NCBI GenBank assembly: GCA_013288885.1
Contig: JABDBA010000013.1
Coordinates: forward strand, 633 to 48,624
Direction of reading: 5' to 3'
From: Gammaproteobacteria bacterium
GTDB lineage: Bacteria > Pseudomonadota > Gammaproteobacteria > JABDBA01
Length of the DNA stretch: 47,992 nt
Numbering within the stretch: the first letter of the stretch is position 1; each line of letters begins with the position of its first letter. This document shows positions 33,875-43,281 of this stretch, in pieces. The translations under genes and the position numbers were made by a program. The notes under the pieces were generated by a model. The model was not told the origin of the DNA. It searched no databases and saw only the letters and a program-made list of their open reading frames with translations.

Positions 33875-35281
33875 ATGGAAAAACACAGCAGAAATGAAGA
33901 ATTAGATACTATTTTGCAGGCTGTCCGCTTGTTTCCGCGTGGAGCCGGGCTGGAGGAAATCAGTCGGCGTCTGGGGCCAAGCTTGCCACGCCGTACCCTG
34001 CAGCGCCGCTTGGCTGATCTGGTAAAAAATAAAGAGTTAACCCGTAAGGGTGCCGGTCGTGGAGCCTGTTATCAATATGCCATTGATATTAATTATTCAC
34101 CGGTCAGCGCTACGCGCATTATGCGGATTGAAGAACCCATTACGCCGTATGACATTCCCTATTCGCCGGAAGCCAAAGAAATTTTGCAACAGGTGCAGCA
34201 ACCGGAGGATTTGCGGCAAGCAGTGGGTTATCACCATGAATTATTAGATAGCTATCAACCGAATCAAACTTTTTATCTGCCGCAAGAAATGCGCGTGAAA
34301 TTACATCATTTGGGTATGCCGTATGGTGAACAACGCCCCATGGGGACTTACGCTCGTGAATTATTAAATCAGTTGCTGGTTGATCTTTCATGGAATTCCA
34401 GTCGCTTAGAAGGTAATAGTTATTCTATATTAGAGACCGAGCGCTTAATCACAGAAGGTGAAATAGCGCCGAATAAAAGTAGCATCGATACGCAGATGAT
34501 TTTAAATCACCAGACGGCGATTGCTTATTTAGTGAGTGCGGTAGAGGAGATTGGTTTTAATCGTTTTACTATTTTTAATTTGCACGGCATGCTTGCTGAA
34601 GGATTATTAAAGAATCCTAAAGCTTGTGGTCGGTTACGTAATATTGCCGTAAGTATTAGTCATACCCAATATACTCCGACACCGATTCCGCAATTGATCG
34701 AGGAATGTTTTGATCAGGTTTTAGATAAAGCATCTGTGATTAAAGATCCTTTCGAACAAGCATTTTTTGCGATGGTGCATTTGCCTTATTTACAACCATT
34801 TGAAGATATCAATAAACGAGTTTCGCGGTTATCGGCCAATATTCCCTTGATTAAAAATAATCTATGTCCGCTATCTTTTATCGATGTGCCTGATCAAGCT
34901 TATATTAACGGTATACTAGCGGTTTATGAGTTTAATCGCATCGAATTGCTGCGTGATGTGTTTGCCTGGGCGTATGAACGTTCTGCCATGCAATATTCCA
35001 ATATACGTAAAACATTACCAGCGGCAGATCCATTCTATATACGTTATTACCATCATTTTAAAAGAGTTGGAAATACAGTGATTAAAAAAGCCATGCCTAA
35101 AGCGGAGGCCGCTGAATATATTAGAAATTGGGCGAATAAAAATGTTAAGCCGCAAGATCGTATTCGTTTTGCAGAAACTTTGGAAATTAATTTACTAGCC
35201 GCCCATGAAGGCAACTTTGTTAGTTTCCGCGTGAGCTTAGCCGAATTTGAAACCTGGCAGGTAAGGTGGTTGGGGAAATAA
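33875..35281 (+). CDS. Fic-family protein with N-terminal winged helix and degenerate active motif
   Basis: 468 residues. A winged-helix domain (about 8-68; GLEEISRRLGPSLPRRTLQRR and the basic RKGAGRGACYQY wing) precedes a Fic core. The inhibitory helix motif SSRLEGN (175-181) is the class II kind placed before the Fic domain. The catalytic region is LQPFEDINKRVSRLSANIPL: the usual HPFxxGNGR is changed, with Gln307 in place of the catalytic His and Ile-Asn-Lys-Arg in place of GNGR. AMP transfer by the usual chemistry is therefore doubtful, and a regulatory or different transferase role is possible. AGGAG lies eight bases before the ATG. Confidence 0.85.
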   Translation: MEKHSRNEELDTILQAVRLFPRGAGLEEISRRLGPSLPRRTLQRRLADLVKNKELTRKGAGRGACYQYAIDINYSPVSATRIMRIEEPITPYDIPYSPEAKEILQQVQQPEDLRQAVGYHHELLDSYQPNQTFYLPQEMRVKLHHLGMPYGEQRPMGTYARELLNQLLVDLSWNSSRLEGNSYSILETERLITEGEIAPNKSSIDTQMILNHQTAIAYLVSAVEEIGFNRFTIFNLHGMLAEGLLKNPKACGRLRNIAVSISHTQYTPTPIPQLIEECFDQVLDKASVIKDPFEQAFFAMVHLPYLQPFEDINKRVSRLSANIPLIKNNLCPLSFIDVPDQAYINGILAVYEFNRIELLRDVFAWAYERSAMQYSNIRKTLPAADPFYIRYYHHFKRVGNTVIKKAMPKAEAAEYIRNWANKNVKPQDRIRFAETLEINLLAAHEGNFVSFRVSLAEFETWQVRWLGK

Positions 35282-35314
35282 TAATTTTTTTTGTGCATTT
35301 AATGGGAAAATACT

Positions 35315-35458
35315 ATGTTTAAAAAAGAAACTGTTTTTATATTAGGGGCTGGTGCAAGTAAGCCGTATGGATATCCGTTGGGGTCGGATTTAATTAAGGA
35401 GATAATTGCAAATATAGATAACGATTGTATTTATATTCCGAAAATTCAAAATATATAA
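35315..35458 (+). pseudogene. SIR2-like domain N-terminal remnant
   Basis: A 47-codon frame starting ATG, reading FILGAGASKPYGYPLGSDLI and ending at TAA 35456. GAGAS followed by P-GYPLG is the opening of SIR2-like NADase domains found in defence systems. The remainder of the domain is missing, so this is a decayed fragment. Confidence 0.65.
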
Positions 35459-35494
35459 AGTGGAAATAAATATTCTTACAATAAATCTGATAAG

Positions 35495-35998
35495 ATGGAA
35501 AAGAATAATAAATTAGAACGGGGGTATAAATTTGGTGATTTCAAAGAAATTTTTTTAAATACGAAAATTAATAGCATTATTCTTAGAAGGGCAAATATTT
35601 CTTATGCGGATGGCTCAGAAGATTTTCAGTTTAAGAAATTAAAATATATGGATTTCAAGGGCCGTATGAATAGTTTGGGTGAGCAATTTAAGGGAATTAA
35701 ACAATGCTATTTTCAACGCACAGGCGTTGAATTGGAAATTGCGTGCTCAACAGCAGAATCAATTATTGATGCTTACCAAAATGATTTCAAAATATATTTA
35801 TGGCGACCTAATTTACCGGACGAGGAGGATAACCACATCTTGGAGTTAGCTGTGGCTGGTAATGCACAAGCGATAATTACCCACAATTTAAAAGACTTTA
35901 GACAGGGGCAATTAGCATTTCCTCAAATTGCTATATTAACCCCTAAACAATTCATAACGGAGGATCAACATGTCTACACTCACTATCAGATTGCCTGA
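35495..35998 (+). pseudogene. Chimeric frame carrying the C-terminal half of a PIN-domain toxin
   Basis: 167 residues. From about residue 95 on (IYLWRPNLPDEEDNHILELAVAGNAQAIITHNLKDFRQGQLAFPQ as consecutive blocks) it matches the second half of VapC-like PIN toxins, including the DEED and THNLKDF acidic positions. The first half (to about residue 75) is unrelated and unrecognised, so the N-terminal catalytic aspartate is missing. It probably arose by deletion joining a PIN gene to other sequence. It overlaps the antitoxin gene by 29 bases. Confidence 0.65.
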
Positions 35999-36242
35999 TG
36001 ATAAATATCAACGTTTAAAGATGCTTGCTAAACATCGGCATCTTAGTATTAATAAATTGATGGAAGAATTATCCACCATGGTGCTTTCTGCATTTGATGC
36101 TGAAACAAGGTTTTTAGCACGCGCTGCACGGGGAAATCCTAAAAAAGGTTTAGAGATTTTAGATAAATTAGATGAACATTTTGGAACCGCGATGTTAAAT
36201 AAAGCCAAATCTATTGTTAGCAAAAAAAAGAAAGCTAAGTAG
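35970..36242 (+). CDS. Ribbon-helix-helix antitoxin
   Basis: 90 residues. The first 40 form a CopG/Arc-like ribbon-helix-helix: STLTIRLPDDKYQRLKMLA, then KHRHLSINKLMEELSTMVLS. The C-terminal part would contact the toxin. The ATG has GGAGG upstream and lies within the end of the truncated PIN frame, the common toxin-antitoxin overlap, here with the partner apparently broken. The antitoxin itself looks intact. Confidence 0.75.
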   Translation: MSTLTIRLPDDKYQRLKMLAKHRHLSINKLMEELSTMVLSAFDAETRFLARAARGNPKKGLEILDKLDEHFGTAMLNKAKSIVSKKKKAK

Positions 36243-36259
36243 GAGATTTTGTGTTTTTC

Positions 36260-36841
36260 CTACCCACACACATACGGCGCTAAAAACACTGCGGCTAAAC
36301 CCGCTAAAAAACCGAAGATATGGCCTTCCCACGAGGTGCGTTCTTCGCGTGGGAAAAAGTTAAAGAGTAAACTACCGAAATAATAAACGCAGACAACACC
36401 TAAAAATAAGGTGATTACAGAAGGGTGTTGATAGGCATCGACTAACAAATAACCCCAATAACCCATCACCATACTACTCGCGCCGACGTGAATCGCTTTG
36501 CGGCCGAATAACCAAATTGCCGCGCCGCTTAAGAGCATAATAATCAAGCTCACACAAACAAAATTGTGCCAACCGTTGATTAAAACAAATGTGATTAATG
36601 CCAGTAATGGAATGGTATTAAAAAATAAATGATTAAAACCCGCATGTAAAAACGAAAAACACGGAATACCGATTAAACCAAAGAGATGGCGTGGATAAAC
36701 GCCTAACAAATTCAACCGATAGCCCACTAATGCGTTTACGATGTTAATTCCCCACAACACGGCAATGATCATCAGTGTGGTGGGAATGTTAGCTTTTATG
36801 GCTGAAAAAGCGTAAACGAGTTGGTCGATGTAGTTGTCCAA
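36260..36841 (-). CDS. Rhomboid-family intramembrane serine protease
   Basis: 193 residues, six or so membrane helices. The oxyanion region is HAGFNHLFFN (66-75), the nucleophile Ser122 in HVGASSMVMGYWG, and the catalytic His174 in SWEGHIFGFLAG. Rhomboids cut transmembrane segments of other proteins. The GxSG motif reads GASS, an accepted variant. It follows trxB by four bases and is probably its operon partner. Confidence 0.9.
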   Translation of the reverse strand: MDNYIDQLVYAFSAIKANIPTTLMIIAVLWGINIVNALVGYRLNLLGVYPRHLFGLIGIPCFSFLHAGFNHLFFNTIPLLALITFVLINGWHNFVCVSLIIMLLSGAAIWLFGRKAIHVGASSMVMGYWGYLLVDAYQHPSVITLFLGVVCVYYFGSLLFNFFPREERTSWEGHIFGFLAGLAAVFLAPYVCG

Positions 36842-36845
36842 AATT

Positions 36846-37850
<1,005 letters not shown>

Positions 37851-37893
37851 TTATTCTATACGCATAAATAAACTAGAGTTTAGGAGAACAGTT

Positions 37894-40185
37894 TTGAGAA
37901 GAAGAACCCAAACAACCACAAAGCCCATAAACCTTAACTTTAATCAACATCTAAGGGAAGGGTTATTTATTCTCGCTGGCGCAGTAGCGCTATTTTTATG
38001 GATTGCTTTATTTTCTTATCATCGTTCTGATCTGGCTGGCGTCATGAAAATTGCCAATACGGGCGGTCGGGTTGGGGCGTGGATGGCGGAACTATTTTTT
38101 GATTTACTGGGCTACATGGCCTATTTCTTATCCCCCATGTTGGTTTATGCAGGGTGGGTCGGTTTTCGGGATCGGCATATTACCGAGAGTGTCGATAAAC
38201 ACTTGTTAATGATGCGTAGCTTAGGTTTTCTTTTGGCGTTCATCGGCAGTTGCGGGTTGGCCACTTTACATAGTTCGGCTATTGAGCTTTCGTATGGAGC
38301 AGGCGGCATTTTGGGTTTGGGTGCGGCCAAAGCTTTAGTGGCATTAGTCAGTTTTACTGGCGCTTCTTTATTATTACTGGCGCTGTTTTTATGTGGGATT
38401 ACTTTAGGCACTGGCTTATCGTGGTTCGAACAAATGGATAGAGTAGGGCGTTTCACACTTTATTTAATGGAGATAACCGGCCAAGCCACGTTGCATGTGG
38501 GCGCATGGATAGGTGATTTGTGGAGTCATCTGCGCGAACGCTTTAGTTCTGATAACGAGAGTGGCGCGGTTCGCACCAATGTAGAACTCAAAAAAGTAGG
38601 TAAGCGCAACCTAGCGCGGATGGAACCAGAAATTCATCGGCAAGATGCAGAAAAACCCAAACCGGTTAAACAATTACCACTGGCATTACGCACCGCTCCG
38701 ATCACTGGTGTATTGCCCTCCTTAGAATTATTAGACCCACCGGAAAAACCCACCGGCAAAGGTTATTCCAATGAAGAATTAGAATCATTATCACGTAACG
38801 TTGAAATGCGCTTGCTCGATTTTGGTATCGAAGTACAAGTAGTCGCGGTGCACCCGGGGCCTGTGGTTACCCGTTTTGAAATGGAGTTGGCCGCCGGTAT
38901 TAAGGTCAGCCGTATCACCACCCTGGCGAAAGATTTAGCCCGTTCTTTATCAGCCATTAGCGTGCGCATTGTTGAAGTCATTCCGGGTAAAGCAGTGGTT
39001 GGATTAGAGTTACCGAATAAACATCGTGAGATTGTTCGCTTAAGTGAAGTATTGGCTTCGCAACAATATGAACAGGCGCGGTCACCGCTGAGTTTAGCAT
39101 TGGGTAAAGATATTGCTGGTCACCCCGTCGTGGTCGATTTAGCAAAAATGCCACACTTATTAGTTGCAGGGACCACCGGCTCCGGTAAATCGGTGGGTAT
39201 GAATGCTATGTTGTTAAGCCTGTTATATAAAGCAACACCAGAGCAAGTGCGTTTGGTGATGATTGATCCCAAAATGTTAGAGTTGTCGATTTACGAAGGT
39301 ATCCCGCATTTATTAGCACCGGTGGTGACGGATATGAAAGAAGCCGCCAATGCGTTGCGTTGGTGTGTATCAGAAATGGATCGGCGTTATCGTTTGATGG
39401 CTACATTAGGTGTGCGTAATTTAGCGGGGTTCAATCAAGCGGTGCAAGAAGCGGAGCAAGCAGGTAAGCCATTGCTTGATCCATTGTGGCGTTCTGAGCA
39501 AGGCGGTGAACCTGAGCCGTTAACGACCTTACCTTATATAGTAGTGTTGGTCGATGAGTTTGCCGATATGTTTATGGTGGTCGGTAAGAAAGTGGAAGAA
39601 TTAATTGCACGTATTGCGCAAAAAGCCCGTGCGGCAGGCATTCATTTAATTTTGGCAACGCAGCGGCCTTCGGTTGATGTTATCACTGGTTTGATTAAAG
39701 CGAATATTCCAACGCGTATTGCGTTTCAGGTTTCTTCGAAGATCGATTCGCGCACTATTCTTGATCAACAAGGGGCGGAGCAATTGTTGGGTTATGGCGA
39801 TATGTTGTATATGCCGCCTGGCACGGGTGTGCCGGTGCGTGTGCACGGTGCATTTGTGGCTGACCATGAAGTGCATAACGTGGTGCATGATCTTAAACAA
39901 CGCGGTGCGCCAGACTATGTGATGTCGATTGTGGAAGATCAAGGTGATAGTGGTGATGGTTCGTCCATGTTTGGTAATAGCGATGGTGAGGCCGATCCAT
40001 TTTATGATCAAGCGGTGCAGATCGTGATTGAAAGTCGCCGCGCTTCGATTTCGTTGATCCAACGTCGTCTGAAGATTGGTTATAACCGCGCTGCGCGTTT
40101 GGTCGAAGACATGGAAAAAGCCGGTTTAGTCGGCCCCATGGAATCAAACGGCAATCGCGAGATTTTAATCCCCGAAACGACGTGA
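37894..40185 (+). CDS. ftsK: DNA translocase FtsK
   Basis: Cell-division translocase that clears chromosome termini. TTG 37894 with AGGAG seven bases upstream is preferred over ATG 37786, whose extra 36 residues overlap trxB; this gives 763 residues. Four membrane helices lie in the first 190 residues. The motor has Walker [11 protein letters not shown] near residue 426 and Walker [13 protein letters not shown]. The C-terminal gamma domain ([21 protein letters not shown]) reads KOPS DNA sites. The linker is short (about 100 residues), much shorter than in Escherichia coli. In related bacteria lolA follows directly; here a PmrA-box gene lies between. Confidence 0.96.
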   Translation: MRRRTQTTTKPINLNFNQHLREGLFILAGAVALFLWIALFSYHRSDLAGVMKIANTGGRVGAWMAELFFDLLGYMAYFLSPMLVYAGWVGFRDRHITESVDKHLLMMRSLGFLLAFIGSCGLATLHSSAIELSYGAGGILGLGAAKALVALVSFTGASLLLLALFLCGITLGTGLSWFEQMDRVGRFTLYLMEITGQATLHVGAWIGDLWSHLRERFSSDNESGAVRTNVELKKVGKRNLARMEPEIHRQDAEKPKPVKQLPLALRTAPITGVLPSLELLDPPEKPTGKGYSNEELESLSRNVEMRLLDFGIEVQVVAVHPGPVVTRFEMELAAGIKVSRITTLAKDLARSLSAISVRIVEVIPGKAVVGLELPNKHREIVRLSEVLASQQYEQARSPLSLALGKDIAGHPVVVDLAKMPHLLVAGTTGSGKSVGMNAMLLSLLYKATPEQVRLVMIDPKMLELSIYEGIPHLLAPVVTDMKEAANALRWCVSEMDRRYRLMATLGVRNLAGFNQAVQEAEQAGKPLLDPLWRSEQGGEPEPLTTLPYIVVLVDEFADMFMVVGKKVEELIARIAQKARAAGIHLILATQRPSVDVITGLIKANIPTRIAFQVSSKIDSRTILDQQGAEQLLGYGDMLYMPPGTGVPVRVHGAFVADHEVHNVVHDLKQRGAPDYVMSIVEDQGDSGDGSSMFGNSDGEADPFYDQAVQIVIESRRASISLIQRRLKIGYNRAARLVEDMEKAGLVGPMESNGNREILIPETT

Positions 40186-40218
40186 GTTGCTTTCTAAACA
40201 TACCCCTACCCAAATGAG

Positions 40219-40332
40219 GTAAATATCTGCCAGGTATTGCTTGTCTCTCCTGTGCAAGCGTGATCCTCATATCGGGGCGTGCTCATCGGCGCTTGCACAA
40301 GTCGAGCCAATCAATACCTGGCAGCTATTTAC
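40219..40332. repeat. Nested inverted-repeat element (MITE-like)
   Basis: A 114-bp element: 21-bp terminal inverted repeats (40219-40239 and 40312-40332, one mismatch; arms CTGCCAGGTATTG and CAATACCTGGCAG) enclose a second perfect 10-bp pair, TGTGCAAGCG (40251-40260) and CGCTTGCACA (40290-40299). It sits just after ftsK, between convergent genes. No transposase, and no clear target-site duplication. Confidence 0.7.
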
Positions 40333-40389
40333 TGTTTATTGATTGGTAATGGTATATTTAAAGAAGAGGGTCGATGCGGCTCCTTTCCG

Positions 40390-41235
40390 CTAAATATGCC
40401 AACATCCTGGTGTCGATGCGCTTTTCTCTGGGCTTGACGTTGTATTATCCATCGACAAATTTTCAAGTTTTTCCTCAAGGTTTCCTGTGTCGCTTGCAGG
40501 AACAATTCCTGACTCAGGCGTATCAGCTCTAGGAGGCCGTGGTGATAGTCCTATTGGCGAAGGGCTGCAGATCGGGAGAGAATCCGTTGGCTCAACAGGT
40601 GTGATTTTTGGGGTTACAGCAATGGTATCAGGATTGCCACAAGAAGGTGAGGCAGATCTTAGTCGACCATTTGGATATACAAAATCTTTTTCTTCTGTGC
40701 GGTCATTGTTTAAGATGCGCGCATTAGGGTTTGCTTGAAATTGTTTAAAAAAAGGTTTGCAAGCGTCGTAAGCGTCATCATAAAGATCGCATAAGTTGGT
40801 ATCGTCTTCTAAATGAGTTAAATCCTTTTCTAGGCCAGCCAAAAAAGCGTAATAATCCAGTTCTTCGGTGCCAGTTTTAAAAATAAGGGTTCTCTCTCCC
40901 TTATAATATTTTTTTCTACATTCATTAATATAATGTAGAGTGCGATTTGTTTCGTATTGGTAGATACGATCAAGGATTATAAATAAATTTTCATAAAAAA
41001 ATCTGGCTACTTTTTTATCGCCTTCTGGTGTAGCATTTTTCCCTGTAGCGGCATTTTGGCAGGTATATAGCAAATTTTCTAATAATGCTTGTATTTTAGC
41101 GGCGCGGTTCTGCTGACGTTTTTGTATGGCCGCACTATCAATGGGGTCTGCAATAGATATAGATGAGTTGGAGGTTGTTAGGGCAGTCTTGTTTATAGCA
41201 TTAGGTTTTATTTCAAACTTAATAATAGTTGGCAT
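40390..41235 (-). CDS. Protein of unknown function, PmrA-box gene, candidate effector
   Basis: 281 residues, no recognised domain, no signal peptide or membrane helix. The N-terminal 190 residues are mostly helical (KIQALLENLLYTCQNAAT; FFYENLFIILDRIYQYE; EELDYYAFLAGLEKDLTHLED). The C-terminal 90 are Pro/Ser/Thr-rich and look disordered (SPSPIGLSPRPPRADTPES), ending with charged GNLEEKLENLSMDN. That build is common among Dot/Icm effectors. A PmrA-type box sits 64 bases before the ATG, which is preceded by AAGGAG at somewhat long distance. It interrupts the conserved ftsK-lolA order in opposite orientation. Confidence 0.7.
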   Translation of the reverse strand: MPTIIKFEIKPNAINKTALTTSNSSISIADPIDSAAIQKRQQNRAAKIQALLENLLYTCQNAATGKNATPEGDKKVARFFYENLFIILDRIYQYETNRTLHYINECRKKYYKGERTLIFKTGTEELDYYAFLAGLEKDLTHLEDDTNLCDLYDDAYDACKPFFKQFQANPNARILNNDRTEEKDFVYPNGRLRSASPSCGNPDTIAVTPKITPVEPTDSLPICSPSPIGLSPRPPRADTPESGIVPASDTGNLEEKLENLSMDNTTSSPEKSASTPGCWHI

Positions 41236-41286
41236 TGCTAGTATCTCTGTGTAATATCTCCTTGAAAATTTAGAATTAGGATACCT

Positions 41287-41319
41287 ATTCTAAACCACCA
41301 ACCTTAAGGAAACCTTAAG
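41287..41319 (-). promoter_or_regulatory. PmrA-type box and -10 of the 40390-41235 gene
   Basis: Minus strand: CTTAAGGTT, TC, CTTAAGGTT (41319-41300), a perfect tandem repeat with 11-bp period, then seven bases and TAGAAT. The spacing equals that upstream of the repeat-protein gene at 21555-21574. Since CTTAAG is itself palindromic, an effect on lolA, starting at 41357 on the other strand, cannot be excluded. Confidence 0.72.
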
Positions 41320-41356
41320 AGCATCATAAAAGTGCGAATTTTTTAACGAGGCAAAT

Positions 41357-41983
41357 ATGCGATATCTTAAATGGTGTTTATTACTTATATTAGTATGCCC
41401 CCTGCTGGCGAGCGCCGATGATGTCGCTTCTGGTCAGTTAGCTCAATTATTAACCAACCTAAAGAGTTTGCAGGCCACGTTTGCGCAAACGGTTTATGAT
41501 GGCAATGGCAATGTATTGCAGCAGACCAGTGGCGCGATGTCGTTGCAGCGCCCGGGTAAATTTCGCTGGCAGGTGCAAAGCCCCTCTAAACAGTTGTTAA
41601 TAGCCGATGGTAAGCAGGTGTGGTTTTATGATCCCGATCTATCGCAAGTGACGGTACAAAAGCAACAGAGTGATAATAAAAGTTCACCGGCCATGTTGTT
41701 GAGTGGTTCTACGCAAGAGTTGACACAGAATTTTGTGGTTGCTCCTGCCAAGGTCAATGATAAATCGGCACAAGCGTTTCAGTTGACACCCAAACAAAAA
41801 AGCAGTTTGTTTCAATCCGTGCAATTAGATTTTCGTAGCGGTCAATTACGATCGATGCGTTTGATTGATAGCTTAGGTCAAGCGACAGTGATTCGTTTTA
41901 CCCAGGTTAAAAATAATCCTACGTTAAATCCATCGTTGTTTCGTTTTGTGACACCTAAAGGCGTAGATGTGGTGCGGGAATAA
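41357..41983 (+). CDS. lolA: Outer-membrane lipoprotein carrier protein LolA
   Basis: Periplasmic chaperone that ferries lipoproteins from LolCDE to LolB. 208 residues, signal peptide to about 20, then LTNLKSLQATFAQTVYDGNG and GAMSLQRPGKFRWQVQSPSKQLLIADGKQVWFYDP as adjacent family blocks. It matches the conserved ftsK-lolA neighbourhood. Normal length. Confidence 0.95.
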   Translation: MRYLKWCLLLILVCPLLASADDVASGQLAQLLTNLKSLQATFAQTVYDGNGNVLQQTSGAMSLQRPGKFRWQVQSPSKQLLIADGKQVWFYDPDLSQVTVQKQQSDNKSSPAMLLSGSTQELTQNFVVAPAKVNDKSAQAFQLTPKQKSSLFQSVQLDFRSGQLRSMRLIDSLGQATVIRFTQVKNNPTLNPSLFRFVTPKGVDVVRE

Positions 41984-41985
41984 AA

Positions 41986-42939
41986 TTAACACGTCACCGC
42001 TTGGCTACACGGGTTTTCTGATTCGCCTTTTTCAATTTGCAGTGTGACGTGATTAATTTTAAAACGATGTAACAGCTCATGGTTAATCTCTTGGTATTCT
42101 TGATCAGTAAAAGTTTTTTCGGGCATGATGATATGCGCAGTCAATGCATTTTCTTTTGTGCTTAATCCCCAGATATGCAGATCGTGAATTTCTTTGACCC
42201 CCGCTAAGCCAGATAAATAATCGCGCACCGCTTTTTGATCGATACCACGTGGCACTGCGCCTAAAATTAAATTAACAGAGTCGCGCAATAAACCCATCGT
42301 GCCCCCTAAAATAACCACGACGATAATCACGCCTACTACTGGATCTAACCAGGACCAATGCGTAAATAATATAATGATACCCGCAATCACTACACCGAAT
42401 GAAATCAATGCATCATAAGCTAAGTGCAAAAAAGCACCTTTGATATTGATGTCATCTTCACTACCTTTGATAAATAAAAGTGCAGTGCCGCCATTGATAC
42501 CAATACCGATCAGAGCAACTATAATAATATATATTTCTTTAACAGCGACGGGATGCATTAACTTGTTGATCGATTCATAAATAATAATTGCAGAAACAAA
42601 AACTAAAATCAGTGCATTCGCTAGCGCAGATAGGATGGTTGTTTTTTTATAGCCGTAACTATAAGTTTCAGTGGCCGCTCTGCTCAATAAAATATTTGCG
42701 CCCCACGCCATGAGTAAACCTAACACATCACCAAAGTTATGCGCCGCATCTGCTAACAAACCCATGGAGTGCGCAAACACACCATATACAGTTTCGGTAA
42801 GACAAAAAGCTAAATTCAAAATCGTTGCCACAGCAAATGTGAAATTAAAATTTGTCGGGGCGTGTGCGTGACCATGAGAATGATCATGTGCATCGTGCGA
42901 ATGATGATCATGTTCGTGATTGTGGTGATGGTGTGCCAT
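41986..42939 (-). CDS. CDF-family cation efflux protein (Zn/Cd type)
   Basis: Proton-driven divalent metal exporter of the inner membrane, 317 residues. A His-rich N-terminus (17 His in the first 27 residues, metal-binding) precedes six membrane helices. Metal-site motifs HSMGLLADAAHNFGDVL in helix 2 and HLAYDALISFGVVIAG in helix 5 carry the expected His/Asp pairs. A cytoplasmic dimer domain closes it (VKEIHDLHIWGLST). Most similar in build to ZitB/CzcD. Converges with lolA with two bases between. Confidence 0.93.
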   Translation of the reverse strand: MAHHHHNHEHDHHSHDAHDHSHGHAHAPTNFNFTFAVATILNLAFCLTETVYGVFAHSMGLLADAAHNFGDVLGLLMAWGANILLSRAATETYSYGYKKTTILSALANALILVFVSAIIIYESINKLMHPVAVKEIYIIIVALIGIGINGGTALLFIKGSEDDINIKGAFLHLAYDALISFGVVIAGIIILFTHWSWLDPVVGVIIVVVILGGTMGLLRDSVNLILGAVPRGIDQKAVRDYLSGLAGVKEIHDLHIWGLSTKENALTAHIIMPEKTFTDQEYQEINHELLHRFKINHVTLQIEKGESENPCSQAVTC

Positions 42940-43113
42940 AGATCCTCTTTAAAAATATTTTTTGCTGGTTGTTAAATCTAAGTTTAACTTACATATAATA
43001 TTTGACTACTACTATATATAGTAAATTTATTTGTTGATCATTGTAATAAAAATTGCAAAAAATAATTGGTGAATTTTTGTACAGACGAATATGAATTATT
43101 TTACGATCAAATG

Positions 43114-43141
43114 TTGACATAGCAATATAACTCAGTAAACT
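43114..43141 (+). promoter_or_regulatory. Probable promoter upstream of the first outer-membrane protein gene
   Basis: TTGACA (43114-43119), 16 bases, TAAACT (43136-43141). It lies in the 342-base AT-rich interval 42940-43281 that otherwise contains no gene. The leader of the message would be about 135 bases long. Confidence 0.45.
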
Positions 43142-43229
43142 AGGAATCTCATCCGGTGTATCTTTTCTGGTTGATGTGTTTGCTTTAAGACTCTTCGCGA
43201 ATAACGAACGGACTTAAAAGTAAATAAAG

Positions 43230-43259
43230 TTAATCAAACATGATCATGTTTAATCAAAC
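43230..43259 (+). promoter_or_regulatory. 16-bp palindrome in the leader of the first outer-membrane protein gene
   Basis: AAACATGATCATGTTT (43236-43251) is a perfect palindrome, flanked by two copies of TTAATCAAAC (43230 and 43250). This 20-bp insertion just ahead of the ribosome-binding site is absent from the second gene copy, whose leader is otherwise closely matched. Confidence 0.6.
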
Positions 43260-43281
43260 TCTTAGAGGAATAAAGAAAATG

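Noticed and set aside
39646..40062. 138-codon antisense frame within ftsK with His/Arg-rich product
   Set aside because: Composition is what reversed FtsK codons would give; there is no conservation signal I can see and the sense gene is intact.
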